Both the position numbers and the translations under genes were made by a program. The notes under the pieces were generated by a model. The model made no database searches. It was given only the letters and a program-made list of their open reading frames with translations, and was not told the DNA's origin. Below are positions 57,699-64,000 of a DNA stretch of 64,000 nt, one piece after another (the stretch's first letter is position 1; the number at the start of each line of letters is the position of its first letter). The DNA lies in the NCBI GenBank assembly GCA_019118505.1, contig DWYU01000024.1:1-64000 (forward strand). Reading direction: 5' to 3'. Origin of the DNA: Candidatus Oscillibacter excrementavium (GTDB lineage: Bacteria > Bacillota > Clostridia > Oscillospirales > Oscillospiraceae).

Positions 57699-57714
57699 GT
57701 GCAGTGGATTTCCT

Positions 57715-58722
57715 TTACAGCAGCGTGACACCAGCCTCTTCGCAGATGCGCAGGGTCTCGGGGTCCCAGAGGCTGGCCTGGACCTCGCCGATGTGGCAGG
57801 TGCCGATCAGCAGCATGCACAGCCGGGACTGGCCGATGCCGCCGCCGATGGTCAGGGGCAGCTTGCCCTCCAGCAGCATCTTGTGGAAGGGCAGCTCCCG
57901 CCGGTTGTCGCAGCCGGCCAGCGTCAGCTGGCGGTCCAGGGCCGCGGCGTCTACCCGGATGCCCATGGAGGACAGCTCAAAGCTCCGCTCCAGCACCGGG
58001 TTCCACATGAGGATGTCGCCGTTGAGCTCCCAGTCGTCGTAGTCCGGGGCCCGGCCGTCGTGGCGCTGGCCGGACTTCAGCGTCTTGCCGATCTGCATCA
58101 GGAACACCGTCCGGTGCTTGCGGCAGATCTCCGTCTCCCGCTCACTGGGGGTCAGGTCGGGGAACCGGTCCTCCAGTTCCTGGGTGGTGATGAAGTACAC
58201 GTCCCGGTCCGGCTTGAAGGTCAGCACAGGGAAGGCGTTCCGCAGGGCGGCGGCGGTGTCGCACACGGCACCCACGATGTCCCGGACCGTCTCCTTCAGG
58301 TACAGCGGGTTCCGGTCCCTGGGGGTGATGTGCTTCTCCCAGTCCCACTGGTCCACATAGATGGAGTGGAGGTTGTCCACCACCTCGTCCCGGCGGATGG
58401 CGTTCATGTTGGTGTAGAGGCCGGTGCCGGCGGGGAACTCATACCGCTTCAGGGCCAGCCGCTTCCACTTGGCCAGGGAGTGGACCACCTGTCCGTCGGT
58501 GCCCACGTCGGGGATGTCGAAGGTGACGGGGCGCTCCACGCCGTTCAGGTCGTCGTTGAGGCCGGTCTTGCCGTCCACGAACAGGGGGGCGGAGACCCGG
58601 TGGAGGTTCAGCCGCACGCACAGGCTGTGCTGGAACTCCTGGTGGATCAGCTCGATGGCCCGCTGGAGCTCGTTGTTGCTCAGGGGCATCCGGTAGCCGG
58701 AGGGGATGGTGGTTTTACTCAT
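57715..58722 (-). CDS. asnA: Aspartate-ammonia ligase, 335 aa
   Basis: Makes asparagine from aspartate, ammonia and ATP; related to class II tRNA synthetases. Motifs: APLFVDGKTGLNDDLNGVERP near residue 45, WDWEKHITPRDR, and the C-terminal LPLTIGGGIGQSRLCMLLIGTCHIGEVQ (motif 3-like). Length is typical. It lies 42 nt downstream of gltX on the same strand, a plausible amino-acid operon. Confidence 0.96.
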   Translation of the reverse strand: MSKTTIPSGYRMPLSNNELQRAIELIHQEFQHSLCVRLNLHRVSAPLFVDGKTGLNDDLNGVERPVTFDIPDVGTDGQVVHSLAKWKRLALKRYEFPAGTGLYTNMNAIRRDEVVDNLHSIYVDQWDWEKHITPRDRNPLYLKETVRDIVGAVCDTAAALRNAFPVLTFKPDRDVYFITTQELEDRFPDLTPSERETEICRKHRTVFLMQIGKTLKSGQRHDGRAPDYDDWELNGDILMWNPVLERSFELSSMGIRVDAAALDRQLTLAGCDNRRELPFHKMLLEGKLPLTIGGGIGQSRLCMLLIGTCHIGEVQASLWDPETLRICEEAGVTLL

Positions 58723-58764
58723 AGTTGGAAGTGCATCCTTTCTGTGGGTTGAAATTCAGGGGGC

Positions 58765-60255
58765 TCAGGTCCGGAGCTTGTCCAGGCCCAGCCGCAGGCG
58801 GCGGAGGGTCTCCTCCTTACCAAGGATATGGCAGATCTCCACGGCGCCGCCGGGGGTCACCAGCTTGCCGGCCGCCGCGATCCGCACCGGCCACATGAGG
58901 GTGGCGTTCTTTACGCCCAGGCGCTCCGCCAGGGCGATCAGGGTGTCGTGGACCGCGTCCTGGGTCCAGTCCGGAATCGCCTCCAGGGCGGGGATGGCGG
59001 CCTCCAGCATGGCCTGGGAGACCTCCGGGTTGGTCTTGGACTTCTTGTTGGTGAAGAAGTCCACGCCGTAGTCCGGCAGCTGGTCGAAGAAGTCCACCTT
59101 CTCCGGGATGTCCGTCAGCTTCTCACACCGGGCCTGGAGCAGGGCCGCCACGGCATTGACGTCGATGGCCGGGTTCTTCACCGCCTGGCGGATATAGGGC
59201 TCCGCCGCCTTGGCGAACGCCTCCGGTGTCATGGCCCGGAGATACGTGGCGTTGAAGTAGGTCAGCTTGTCGATGTCGAAGATGGCGGGGGACTTGGAGA
59301 TGCCGGCGATGTCGAAGGCCTCCACCAGCTCGGGAAGGGAGAAGATCTCCTGCTCGCTGCGCTCCCCCTTGGGGGCCCAGCCCAGCAGGGCCACGTAGTT
59401 CAAAATGGCCTCCGTCAGATAGCCCTGGGCCTTCAGGTCCTCGTAGGAGGGGTCCCCGTGGCGCTTGGACATCTTGTTGTGCTGGTCCCGCATGACGGGG
59501 GAGCAGTGGACGTAGGTGGGGATGTCCCAGCCGAATGCCTGGTACAGCAGGTTGTACTTGGGGGCGGAGGACAGGTACTCACTGCCCCGGACCACGTGGG
59601 TGATGCCCATGAGATGGTCGTCCACCACGTTGGCGAAGTTGTAGGTGGGCAGGCCGTCCCGCTTCAGGAGCACCTGGTCGTCCAGGGTCTTGTTCTCCAC
59701 GGTGATGTCCCCGAAGGTGACATCGTGGAAGGTGGTGACGCCCTCGTGGGGGATCTTCTGCCGGATGACGTAGGGCTCCCCGGCCTCCACCCGGCGGCGG
59801 GCTTCGGCGGGGTCCAGATCCCGGCAGGGGTCGTCCGCCCGGTCGAACTCGCCGGAGTCCTCCTCGGACTCCGTCTTTTCGCAGAAGCAGTAGTAGGCGG
59901 CGCCCTTCTCCACCAGCAGGTGGGCGTAGGGCTGATACAGGTCCCGCCGCTCCGACTGGATGTAGGGGCCCACGGGGCCGCCCACGTCGGGGCCCTCGTC
60001 GTGGGTGAGGCCGCACTCCGCCATGGTGCGGTAGATCACGTCCGTGGCGCCCTCCACCAGGCGGCCCTGGTCGGTGTCCTCGATGCGGAGGATGAAGGTG
60101 CCCCCGGCGTGCCGGGCGATGAGCCAGGTGTACAGGGCCGTCCGCAGGTTGCCCACGTGCATATAGCCGGTGGGGGAGGGGGCGAACCGGGTGCGGACCT
60201 TCCCCTTGGGGATCCGGGCCTCCATCTCCTGGAAAAAGCGCTGATCCAATGCCAT
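58765..60255 (-). CDS. gltX: Glutamate-tRNA ligase, 496 aa
   Basis: A class Ib synthetase. The HIGH-type motif is YMHVGNLRTAL (33-36 HVGN), RFAPSPTG is the family signature, and KMSKRHGDPS is the KMSKS motif; the anticodon-binding domain follows. The start at 60255 (MALDQRF) follows ATATGGAGGTATTTTC. Upstream of asnA. No tRNA-sensing leader is visible. Confidence 0.96.
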   Translation of the reverse strand: MALDQRFFQEMEARIPKGKVRTRFAPSPTGYMHVGNLRTALYTWLIARHAGGTFILRIEDTDQGRLVEGATDVIYRTMAECGLTHDEGPDVGGPVGPYIQSERRDLYQPYAHLLVEKGAAYYCFCEKTESEEDSGEFDRADDPCRDLDPAEARRRVEAGEPYVIRQKIPHEGVTTFHDVTFGDITVENKTLDDQVLLKRDGLPTYNFANVVDDHLMGITHVVRGSEYLSSAPKYNLLYQAFGWDIPTYVHCSPVMRDQHNKMSKRHGDPSYEDLKAQGYLTEAILNYVALLGWAPKGERSEQEIFSLPELVEAFDIAGISKSPAIFDIDKLTYFNATYLRAMTPEAFAKAAEPYIRQAVKNPAIDVNAVAALLQARCEKLTDIPEKVDFFDQLPDYGVDFFTNKKSKTNPEVSQAMLEAAIPALEAIPDWTQDAVHDTLIALAERLGVKNATLMWPVRIAAAGKLVTPGGAVEICHILGKEETLRRLRLGLDKLRT

Positions 60256-60324
60256 GAAAATACCTCCATATTGGGTCAATTACAAAAAACAGCAACCATA
60301 TTATCCCCTGAACCCCTTGGAATG

Positions 60325-60549
60325 TCAAGGGCGGATTGCGGGGGACAGGGCGGGGGCGGTGTACATCCGCTCCGGCAGTCCGCCGTCCCGGACCATATAC
60401 CACTGGGGGACGGGAGACTTTCGGCGGAGGCACTGCTCCATGCTCTCCCGGTACTCCGCCGCGGGGATGCCCCAATGGCCGCTGAACCAGACGGCGGCCT
60501 CGTCCAGCAGAGCGGGCGCATCCCGCAGGGGGAGAATGGGATGTTCCAT
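60325..60549 (-). pseudogene. Truncated GNAT-like N-acetyltransferase
   Basis: The 74-aa frame starts MEHPILPLRDAPALLDEAAVWFSGHWG and contains YRESMEQCLRRKSPVPQWYMV, which matches the N-terminal part of GNAT acetyltransferases of this host type, but the acetyl-CoA-binding motif A is missing and the frame ends in an unrelated ALSPAIRP tail. It looks like a decayed or 3'-truncated gene. The start has GAAAGGGGCGGACGAATT upstream. Confidence 0.6.
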
Positions 60550-60587
60550 AATTCGTCCGCCCCTTTCCAAATCCGGCGATATACAGC

Positions 60588-60618
60588 AAAAAATCCCGAA
60601 CCGGGAGGTTCGGGATTT
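60588..60618 (-). terminator. Terminator of rpmB
   Basis: AAATCCCGAACC/GGTTCGGGATTT around GGGA; on the minus strand a T-run follows. Confidence 0.8.
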
Positions 60619-60630
60619 CGTTTGTCCATG

Positions 60631-60819
60631 TCAGACCGCTCTGGTGACCTTGCCGGAACGCATACACCGGGTACAAACATACACATGGCGGGGAGAGCCA
60701 TCGACAATCGCCTTCACACGCTTCACATTGGGCTTCCACATCCGATTGGAACGCCGGTGAGAGTGAGAGACCTTGATGCCGAAAGTAACGCCCTTATCGC
60801 AGAACTCGCACTTAGCCAT
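60631..60819 (-). CDS. rpmB: Ribosomal protein bL28, 62 aa
   Basis: A 50S subunit protein. MAKCEFCDKGVTFGIKVSHS HRRSNRMWKPN and the CTRCMRSGK end carry two CxxC pairs, the zinc-ribbon form of L28. The start at 60819 follows CAAGGAGGTGCAACGG; the track's longer form adds an unlikely leader. Monocistronic with own promoter. Confidence 0.96.
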   Translation of the reverse strand: MAKCEFCDKGVTFGIKVSHSHRRSNRMWKPNVKRVKAIVDGSPRHVYVCTRCMRSGKVTRAV

Positions 60820-60874
60820 CCGTTGCACCTCCTTGCCGTTGCATACTTCCATGCCCTTTGCAGGCACAACTGGT

Positions 60875-60903
60875 ATCATACCAGAAAACTTTTGAAAATG
60901 CAA
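60875..60903 (-). promoter_or_regulatory. Promoter of rpmB
   Basis: On the minus strand TTGCAT, a 17-bp spacer and TATGAT, about 55 nt before the start codon. Confidence 0.75.
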
Positions 60904-61066
60904 GTAAAATTTTCAAAAAAACAAAAGCTTTTTTCGGAGCGTGAGAGCCGGGACAAGAGATGCGCCCTCACCGGGGAATCTCTCTGCTCCTTTATCGATG
61001 CACTTCTCTCTCCGGCCGCATCCCGCCGGCTCCGGCAGGGGGCGGGAGGAAAGCGGCGGCAAGGTG

Positions 61067-61095
61067 TTGCGCAAAGGGGCAGAATCATATATAAT
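61067..61095 (+). promoter_or_regulatory. Promoter of hprK
   Basis: TTGCGC, a 17-bp spacer and TATAAT, about 110 nt before the hprK ATG. Confidence 0.7.
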
Positions 61096-61206
61096 AGAAT
61101 CAGCGATTTTCTGTGCCCGGATCCGGGCAGATCGGTTTACGCGCCGGGCGGCCTGCCCGGGAGAGAACCCGGCCCCTCCGGGCGCCGGAAGAAAAGGGAG
61201 GACACC

Positions 61207-62148
61207 ATGCAGGAACATGGCCTGAAAATTTCGGAACTGGTCACCCTCTTCAATCTGGAGGTGCTGAACAAGGGCGCCGACTATGACACGGCCCTGCTGA
61301 CCATCACGGACGTGAACCGTCCCGGACTCCAGTTCCACAACTTCTATGACTACTTTGACCCCCGCCGCCTCCAGGTGGTGGGCAAGGCGGAGATCACCTA
61401 TCTGAAGGGGCTCACCTCGGAGCAGCGCCGCAAGTGCTTTGACGACCTGTTCCTCTATGACATCCCGGCCCTGGTGATCTCCCGGGGGCTGGACTGCCTG
61501 CCGGAGTGCCTGGAGAGCGCCCAGGTCCACGAGCGGACCCTGCTGCGGACCGAGGAGACCACGGTGGACTTCACCAGCCATACCATTGAATATCTCAACC
61601 GGGTGCTGGCCCCCTGCGTCACCCGCCACGGTGTGCTGCTGGACATCTCCGGCGAGGGCGTGATGATCACCGGCGACTCCGGCATCGGCAAGAGCGAGTC
61701 CGCCATCGAGCTCATCATGCGGGGCCACCGGCTGGTGGCGGACGACGCGGTGGAGATCCGCCGGATCTCCAACCAGCTGATCGGCACCGCCCCGGAGGTC
61801 ATCCGCCACTATATCGAGCTGCGGGGCATCGGCGTCATCGACGTGCGCCAGCTCTTCGGCATGAGCGCCATCATGGAAGAGTGCCAGATCGACCTGGTGG
61901 TGCAGTTCGAGCAGTGGGACGAGACCAAGATCTACGACCGCCTGGGTCTGGAGGACCACCACATCGAGATCATGGGGGTGGAGGTCCCCTGCGTCACCAT
62001 CCCCGTGCGGCCGGGCCGGAACCTGGCCAGCATCGTGGAGGTGGCGGCCATGAACAACCGCCACAGGCGGTACGGCTTCAACGCCGCCCAGGAGCTGGCC
62101 CAGCGGGTGGACCTGCGGGCGGACCTGGGCAGCCGGAAAGCGAAATGA
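61207..62148 (+). CDS. hprK: HPr kinase/phosphorylase, 313 aa
   Basis: Phosphorylates HPr at Ser46, controlling carbon catabolite repression via CcpA. Walker A is ITGDSGIGKSESAIEL near residue 155; ADDAVEIRRIS and ELRGIGVIDVRQLFG follow, with the HPrK signature IMGVEVPCVTIPVRPGRNLASIVEVAA near the C-terminus. AAAAGGGAGGACACC precedes the ATG. Its stop overlaps the ROK kinase start (ATGA). The hprK-ROK kinase-murB order is typical of this bacterial group. Confidence 0.96.
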   Translation: MQEHGLKISELVTLFNLEVLNKGADYDTALLTITDVNRPGLQFHNFYDYFDPRRLQVVGKAEITYLKGLTSEQRRKCFDDLFLYDIPALVISRGLDCLPECLESAQVHERTLLRTEETTVDFTSHTIEYLNRVLAPCVTRHGVLLDISGEGVMITGDSGIGKSESAIELIMRGHRLVADDAVEIRRISNQLIGTAPEVIRHYIELRGIGVIDVRQLFGMSAIMEECQIDLVVQFEQWDETKIYDRLGLEDHHIEIMGVEVPCVTIPVRPGRNLASIVEVAAMNNRHRRYGFNAAQELAQRVDLRADLGSRKAK

Positions 62149-63095
62149 GGGGCCTGTACATCGGCATCGACGTGGGCGGCACCAATCTGAAGGCCGGCGC
62201 GGTGGACGCGGCGGGCCGCCTGCTGGCCGTGGAGCGCCGCCCCCTGGCCTTCCGGGACCCGGAGGCCTTCGCCGGCGATCTGGCGGACCTGGCGGAGGCG
62301 GCCCTCTCCGCCGCCGGCGCCGGTCCGGAGGACGCCCTGGGGGTGGGCATCGGCCTGCCGGGGGCGGTCTCCGGCGGGGAGGTGCTGTACACCACCAACA
62401 TCCCCATGGAGCACGTGCCCCTGGCGGACCTGTTCCGCCGCCGTCTGGACCTGCCGGTGCTGCTGGGCAACGACGCGGACTGCGCCGCGGCGGGGGAGTT
62501 CCTCCGGGGCGCCGGCCGGGGCTTCCGGGACTTTGTGGTGCTGACCCTGGGCACCGGCCTGGGGGGCGGCATCATTCTGGACGGCCGCCTGCGGGGCGGC
62601 GAGACCTCCAGCGAGGCGGGGCATCTGGTGACCCACGTGGGTGGCCTGCCCTGTCCCTGCGGCCGGCGGGGCTGCTGGGAGCAGTACGCCTCCGCCACAG
62701 CCCTGATCCGCCAGACCCGGGCCGCCATGGCGGAACATCCCGAGAGCCTGCTCTGCCGTCTGGCGGCGGAGCGGGGCACCGTGGACGGCAGGACCCCCTT
62801 CCAGGCGGCGGAGGCGGGGGACGAGACGGCCCTGGCCGTCTGCCGCCAATATGTGGAGGAGCTGGCGGAGGGCACCGCCAGCCTCATCAATCTCCTGCGG
62901 CCGGAGGCGGTGGCCTTCGGCGGCGGCGTGGCCGGGGCGCCGGAGCAGCTGCTGCTGGAGCCCCTGCGGCGGCGGGTGGGGGAACTGTGCTTCTCCCGCC
63001 ACGGCGGCCGGACCACCCGCATCCTGCGGGCGGAGCTGGGCAACGACGCCGGCATCATCGGCGCGGCCCTGCTGGGCCGGGTAACTTCAACGTGA
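62145..63095 (+). CDS. ROK family glucokinase-like sugar kinase, 316 aa
   Basis: Phosphate loop IGIDVGGTNLKAGAVD at the N-terminus, catalytic Asp in LLGNDADCAAAGE, the zinc motif CPCGRRGCWEQYAS (Cys-x-Cys-x4-Cys) and GLGGGIILDG. Most likely a glucokinase, though other ROK members act on other sugars or are regulators; no DNA-binding N-terminus is present. It overlaps hprK by 4 nt, so sugar phosphorylation and catabolite control are co-expressed. Confidence 0.92.
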   Translation: MRGLYIGIDVGGTNLKAGAVDAAGRLLAVERRPLAFRDPEAFAGDLADLAEAALSAAGAGPEDALGVGIGLPGAVSGGEVLYTTNIPMEHVPLADLFRRRLDLPVLLGNDADCAAAGEFLRGAGRGFRDFVVLTLGTGLGGGIILDGRLRGGETSSEAGHLVTHVGGLPCPCGRRGCWEQYASATALIRQTRAAMAEHPESLLCRLAAERGTVDGRTPFQAAEAGDETALAVCRQYVEELAEGTASLINLLRPEAVAFGGGVAGAPEQLLLEPLRRRVGELCFSRHGGRTTRILRAELGNDAGIIGAALLGRVTST

Positions 63096-63107
63096 GGAGG
63101 TCCAGGA

Positions 63108-64000
63108 ATGGACTGGTGGACTGATTTAGACAAGTGGACGGCGGACTATCTGCCGGACCTGCGGATGGCGTGTGACGAGCCCATGAGCCGCCACACCTCC
63201 TTCCGCATCGGCGGCCCCGCCCGCCGGATGGCCTTTCCGGAGCGGGGAGAGCAGCTGGTGCTGCTGCTGGACCACGCCATCGCCTGCGGCGCCCGGCCCC
63301 TGGTCATCGGCAACGGCACCAATCTGCTGTGCCCGGACGCAGGGCTGGACCGGCTGGTGATCGACACCTCCGCCGGGCTGAACCGGGTGGAGGCCGGCGA
63401 CGCGCCGGGAGAGCTGACGGCGGAGGCCGGCGTCCCCCTGGCCCGGCTGGCGGACTTCGCCTGCCGGCAGGGGCTGACGGGGCTGGAGTTCGCCCACGGC
63501 ATCCCCGGCACGGTGGGCGGCGCGGTGTGCATGAACGCCGGCGCCTACGGCGGGGAGATGGGACAGGTGGTCCAGGGGGCCGCGGTCCTCTTCCCGGAGG
63601 AGGGGGTCCGGTACCTGCCGGGCCCGGCGCTGGACTTCGGCTACCGCCACAGCCTGCTGTCGGACCACCCGGACGCGGTGGTGCTCCACGCGGTCTTTCG
63701 CCTGGTCCCCGGGGACCAGGCGGCCATCCGGGACCGGATGCGGGAGCTGATGGAAAAGCGGAAGGCCAGCCAGCCCCTGGAATACCCCAGCGCCGGCAGC
63801 ACCTTCAAGCGGCCGGCAGGGCACTACGCCGGGACGCTGATCGACCAGTGCGGCCTGAAGGGCCTGACGGTGGGCGGCGCCCAGGTCAGCGAGAAGCACG
63901 CGGGCTTTGTCATCAACCGGGGCGGCGCCACCTGCGCCGACGTGGTGGAGCTGATCCGGCAGATCCAGGCGCGGGTGCTGGACGCCGTCGGCGTCCGGCT
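63108..64000 (+). CDS. murB: UDP-N-acetylenolpyruvoylglucosamine reductase (partial, cut by window end)
   Basis: The flavoenzyme making UDP-MurNAc for peptidoglycan. ATG at 63108 follows GAGGAGGTCCAGGA. Motifs: HTSFRIGGPARRMAFP near residue 30, VIGNGTNLLCPD (FAD loop), GLEFAHGIPGTVGGAVCMNAGAYGGEM, YPSAGSTFKRPAG (catalytic Ser region) and VSEKHAGFVINRGGATCADV. About 297 residues are in the window; the stop lies to the right. It follows the ROK kinase gene by 12 nt. Confidence 0.96.
   Translation, partial: MDWWTDLDKWTADYLPDLRMACDEPMSRHTSFRIGGPARRMAFPERGEQLVLLLDHAIACGARPLVIGNGTNLLCPDAGLDRLVIDTSAGLNRVEAGDAPGELTAEAGVPLARLADFACRQGLTGLEFAHGIPGTVGGAVCMNAGAYGGEMGQVVQGAAVLFPEEGVRYLPGPALDFGYRHSLLSDHPDAVVLHAVFRLVPGDQAAIRDRMRELMEKRKASQPLEYPSAGSTFKRPAGHYAGTLIDQCGLKGLTVGGAQVSEKHAGFVINRGGATCADVVELIRQIQARVLDAVGVR

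Larger units (their letters stand above)
60820..61206. other. Divergent promoter region rpmB/hprK
   Basis: About 387 bp holding the two promoters listed separately, a GC-rich low-complexity stretch and a 16-bp palindrome TGCCCGGATCCGGGCA (61114-61129) in the hprK leader. No gene is supported here. Confidence 0.6.

Noticed and set aside
58828-62148. 1106-aa plus-strand ORF across gltX, rpmB and hprK
   Set aside because: Only its last 313 residues are HprK; the rest is antisense shadow of gltX and rpmB.
1-64000. CRISPR array, insertion sequence or rRNA
   Set aside because: No regularly spaced direct repeats, transposase or rRNA sequence was seen anywhere in the window.

Overview
The window looks like a chromosomal segment of a high-GC, spore-forming Firmicute of the Oscillospiraceae/Ruminococcaceae type (clostridial cluster IV, gut Flavonifractor/Oscillibacter-like). 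This rests on GC-rich codon use, strong AGGAGG ribosome binding sites, the sporulation loci spoIIGA-sigE and spoIIAA-spoIIAB-sigF, a valS T-box, DUF6472/DUF6485/DUF4358-type small families and a pyrophosphate-type phosphofructokinase. No species can be named from sequence alone.

Layout. 1-4.6 kb is the right end of an integrative element with lower GC: microORFs, a 213-aa protein, a Xis-like protein, a 299-aa unknown protein and a Tn916-type tyrosine integrase. 4.7-11.2 kb holds a flavo-diiron protein behind a palindromic operator, an S-layer-domain protein, a DAP-decarboxylase-like enzyme and a yedF/cysteine-desulfurase/DUF3343 sulfur-selenium cluster. 11.2-13.7 kb carries a VanY-like peptidase, a low-GC islet with a small element-like ORF and a lipoprotein, and three tRNA genes (Pro-GGG, Ser-TGA, Ser-GCT). 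13.8-16.3 kb has three small uncharacterised proteins, endonuclease III and a membrane protein. 16.5-21.5 kb is a transporter plus three peptidases. 21.6-26.3 kb contains rarA, an S1-domain protein, small proteins and spoIIGA-sigE. 26.3-30.9 kb has the T-box leader with a YcxB-like gene and valS, then VOC and GNAT genes.

30.9-36.6 kb contains a flavodoxin-like reductase, spoIIA-sigF, a radical-SAM DNA-repair pair behind two LexA-like boxes, and a threonine aldolase. 36.7-43.1 kb has a lipoprotein/MBOAT/DHHW surface-acylation module, pcrA and a nucleotidyltransferase. 43.2-49.3 kb has ogt, coaX, an SLH polysaccharide deacetylase and the divergent pair pfp/fba. 49.3-49.7 kb is a repeat-like intergenic region. 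49.8-53.9 kb is trpS-tagO-wecB plus a membrane protein, 53.9-56.4 kb is feoA-feoB and an accessory protein, and 56.6-64 kb has a VOC protein, a lipoprotein, asnA, gltX, a truncated GNAT gene, rpmB, and hprK-ROK kinase-murB (cut by the window end).

Themes linking the genes: (i) a shared TTAG-N6-CTAA palindrome in front of fprA, feoA and a small exported protein suggests a metal-responsive regulon; (ii) LexA-like boxes surround the promoter of the radical-SAM repair operon; (iii) several genes overlap unusually, namely spoIIGA into sigE (182 nt, different frame), the TIGR03915-like gene antiparallel to sigF (113 nt), and rarA against the S1 gene (20 nt). No CRISPR array, insertion sequence or rRNA was seen. 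I found no clearly new multi-gene defence system; the best leads for undescribed biology are the TTAG-N6-CTAA regulon, the LexA/radical-SAM operon with its small membrane protein, and the three-gene NP-motif cluster at 13.8-14.9 kb.
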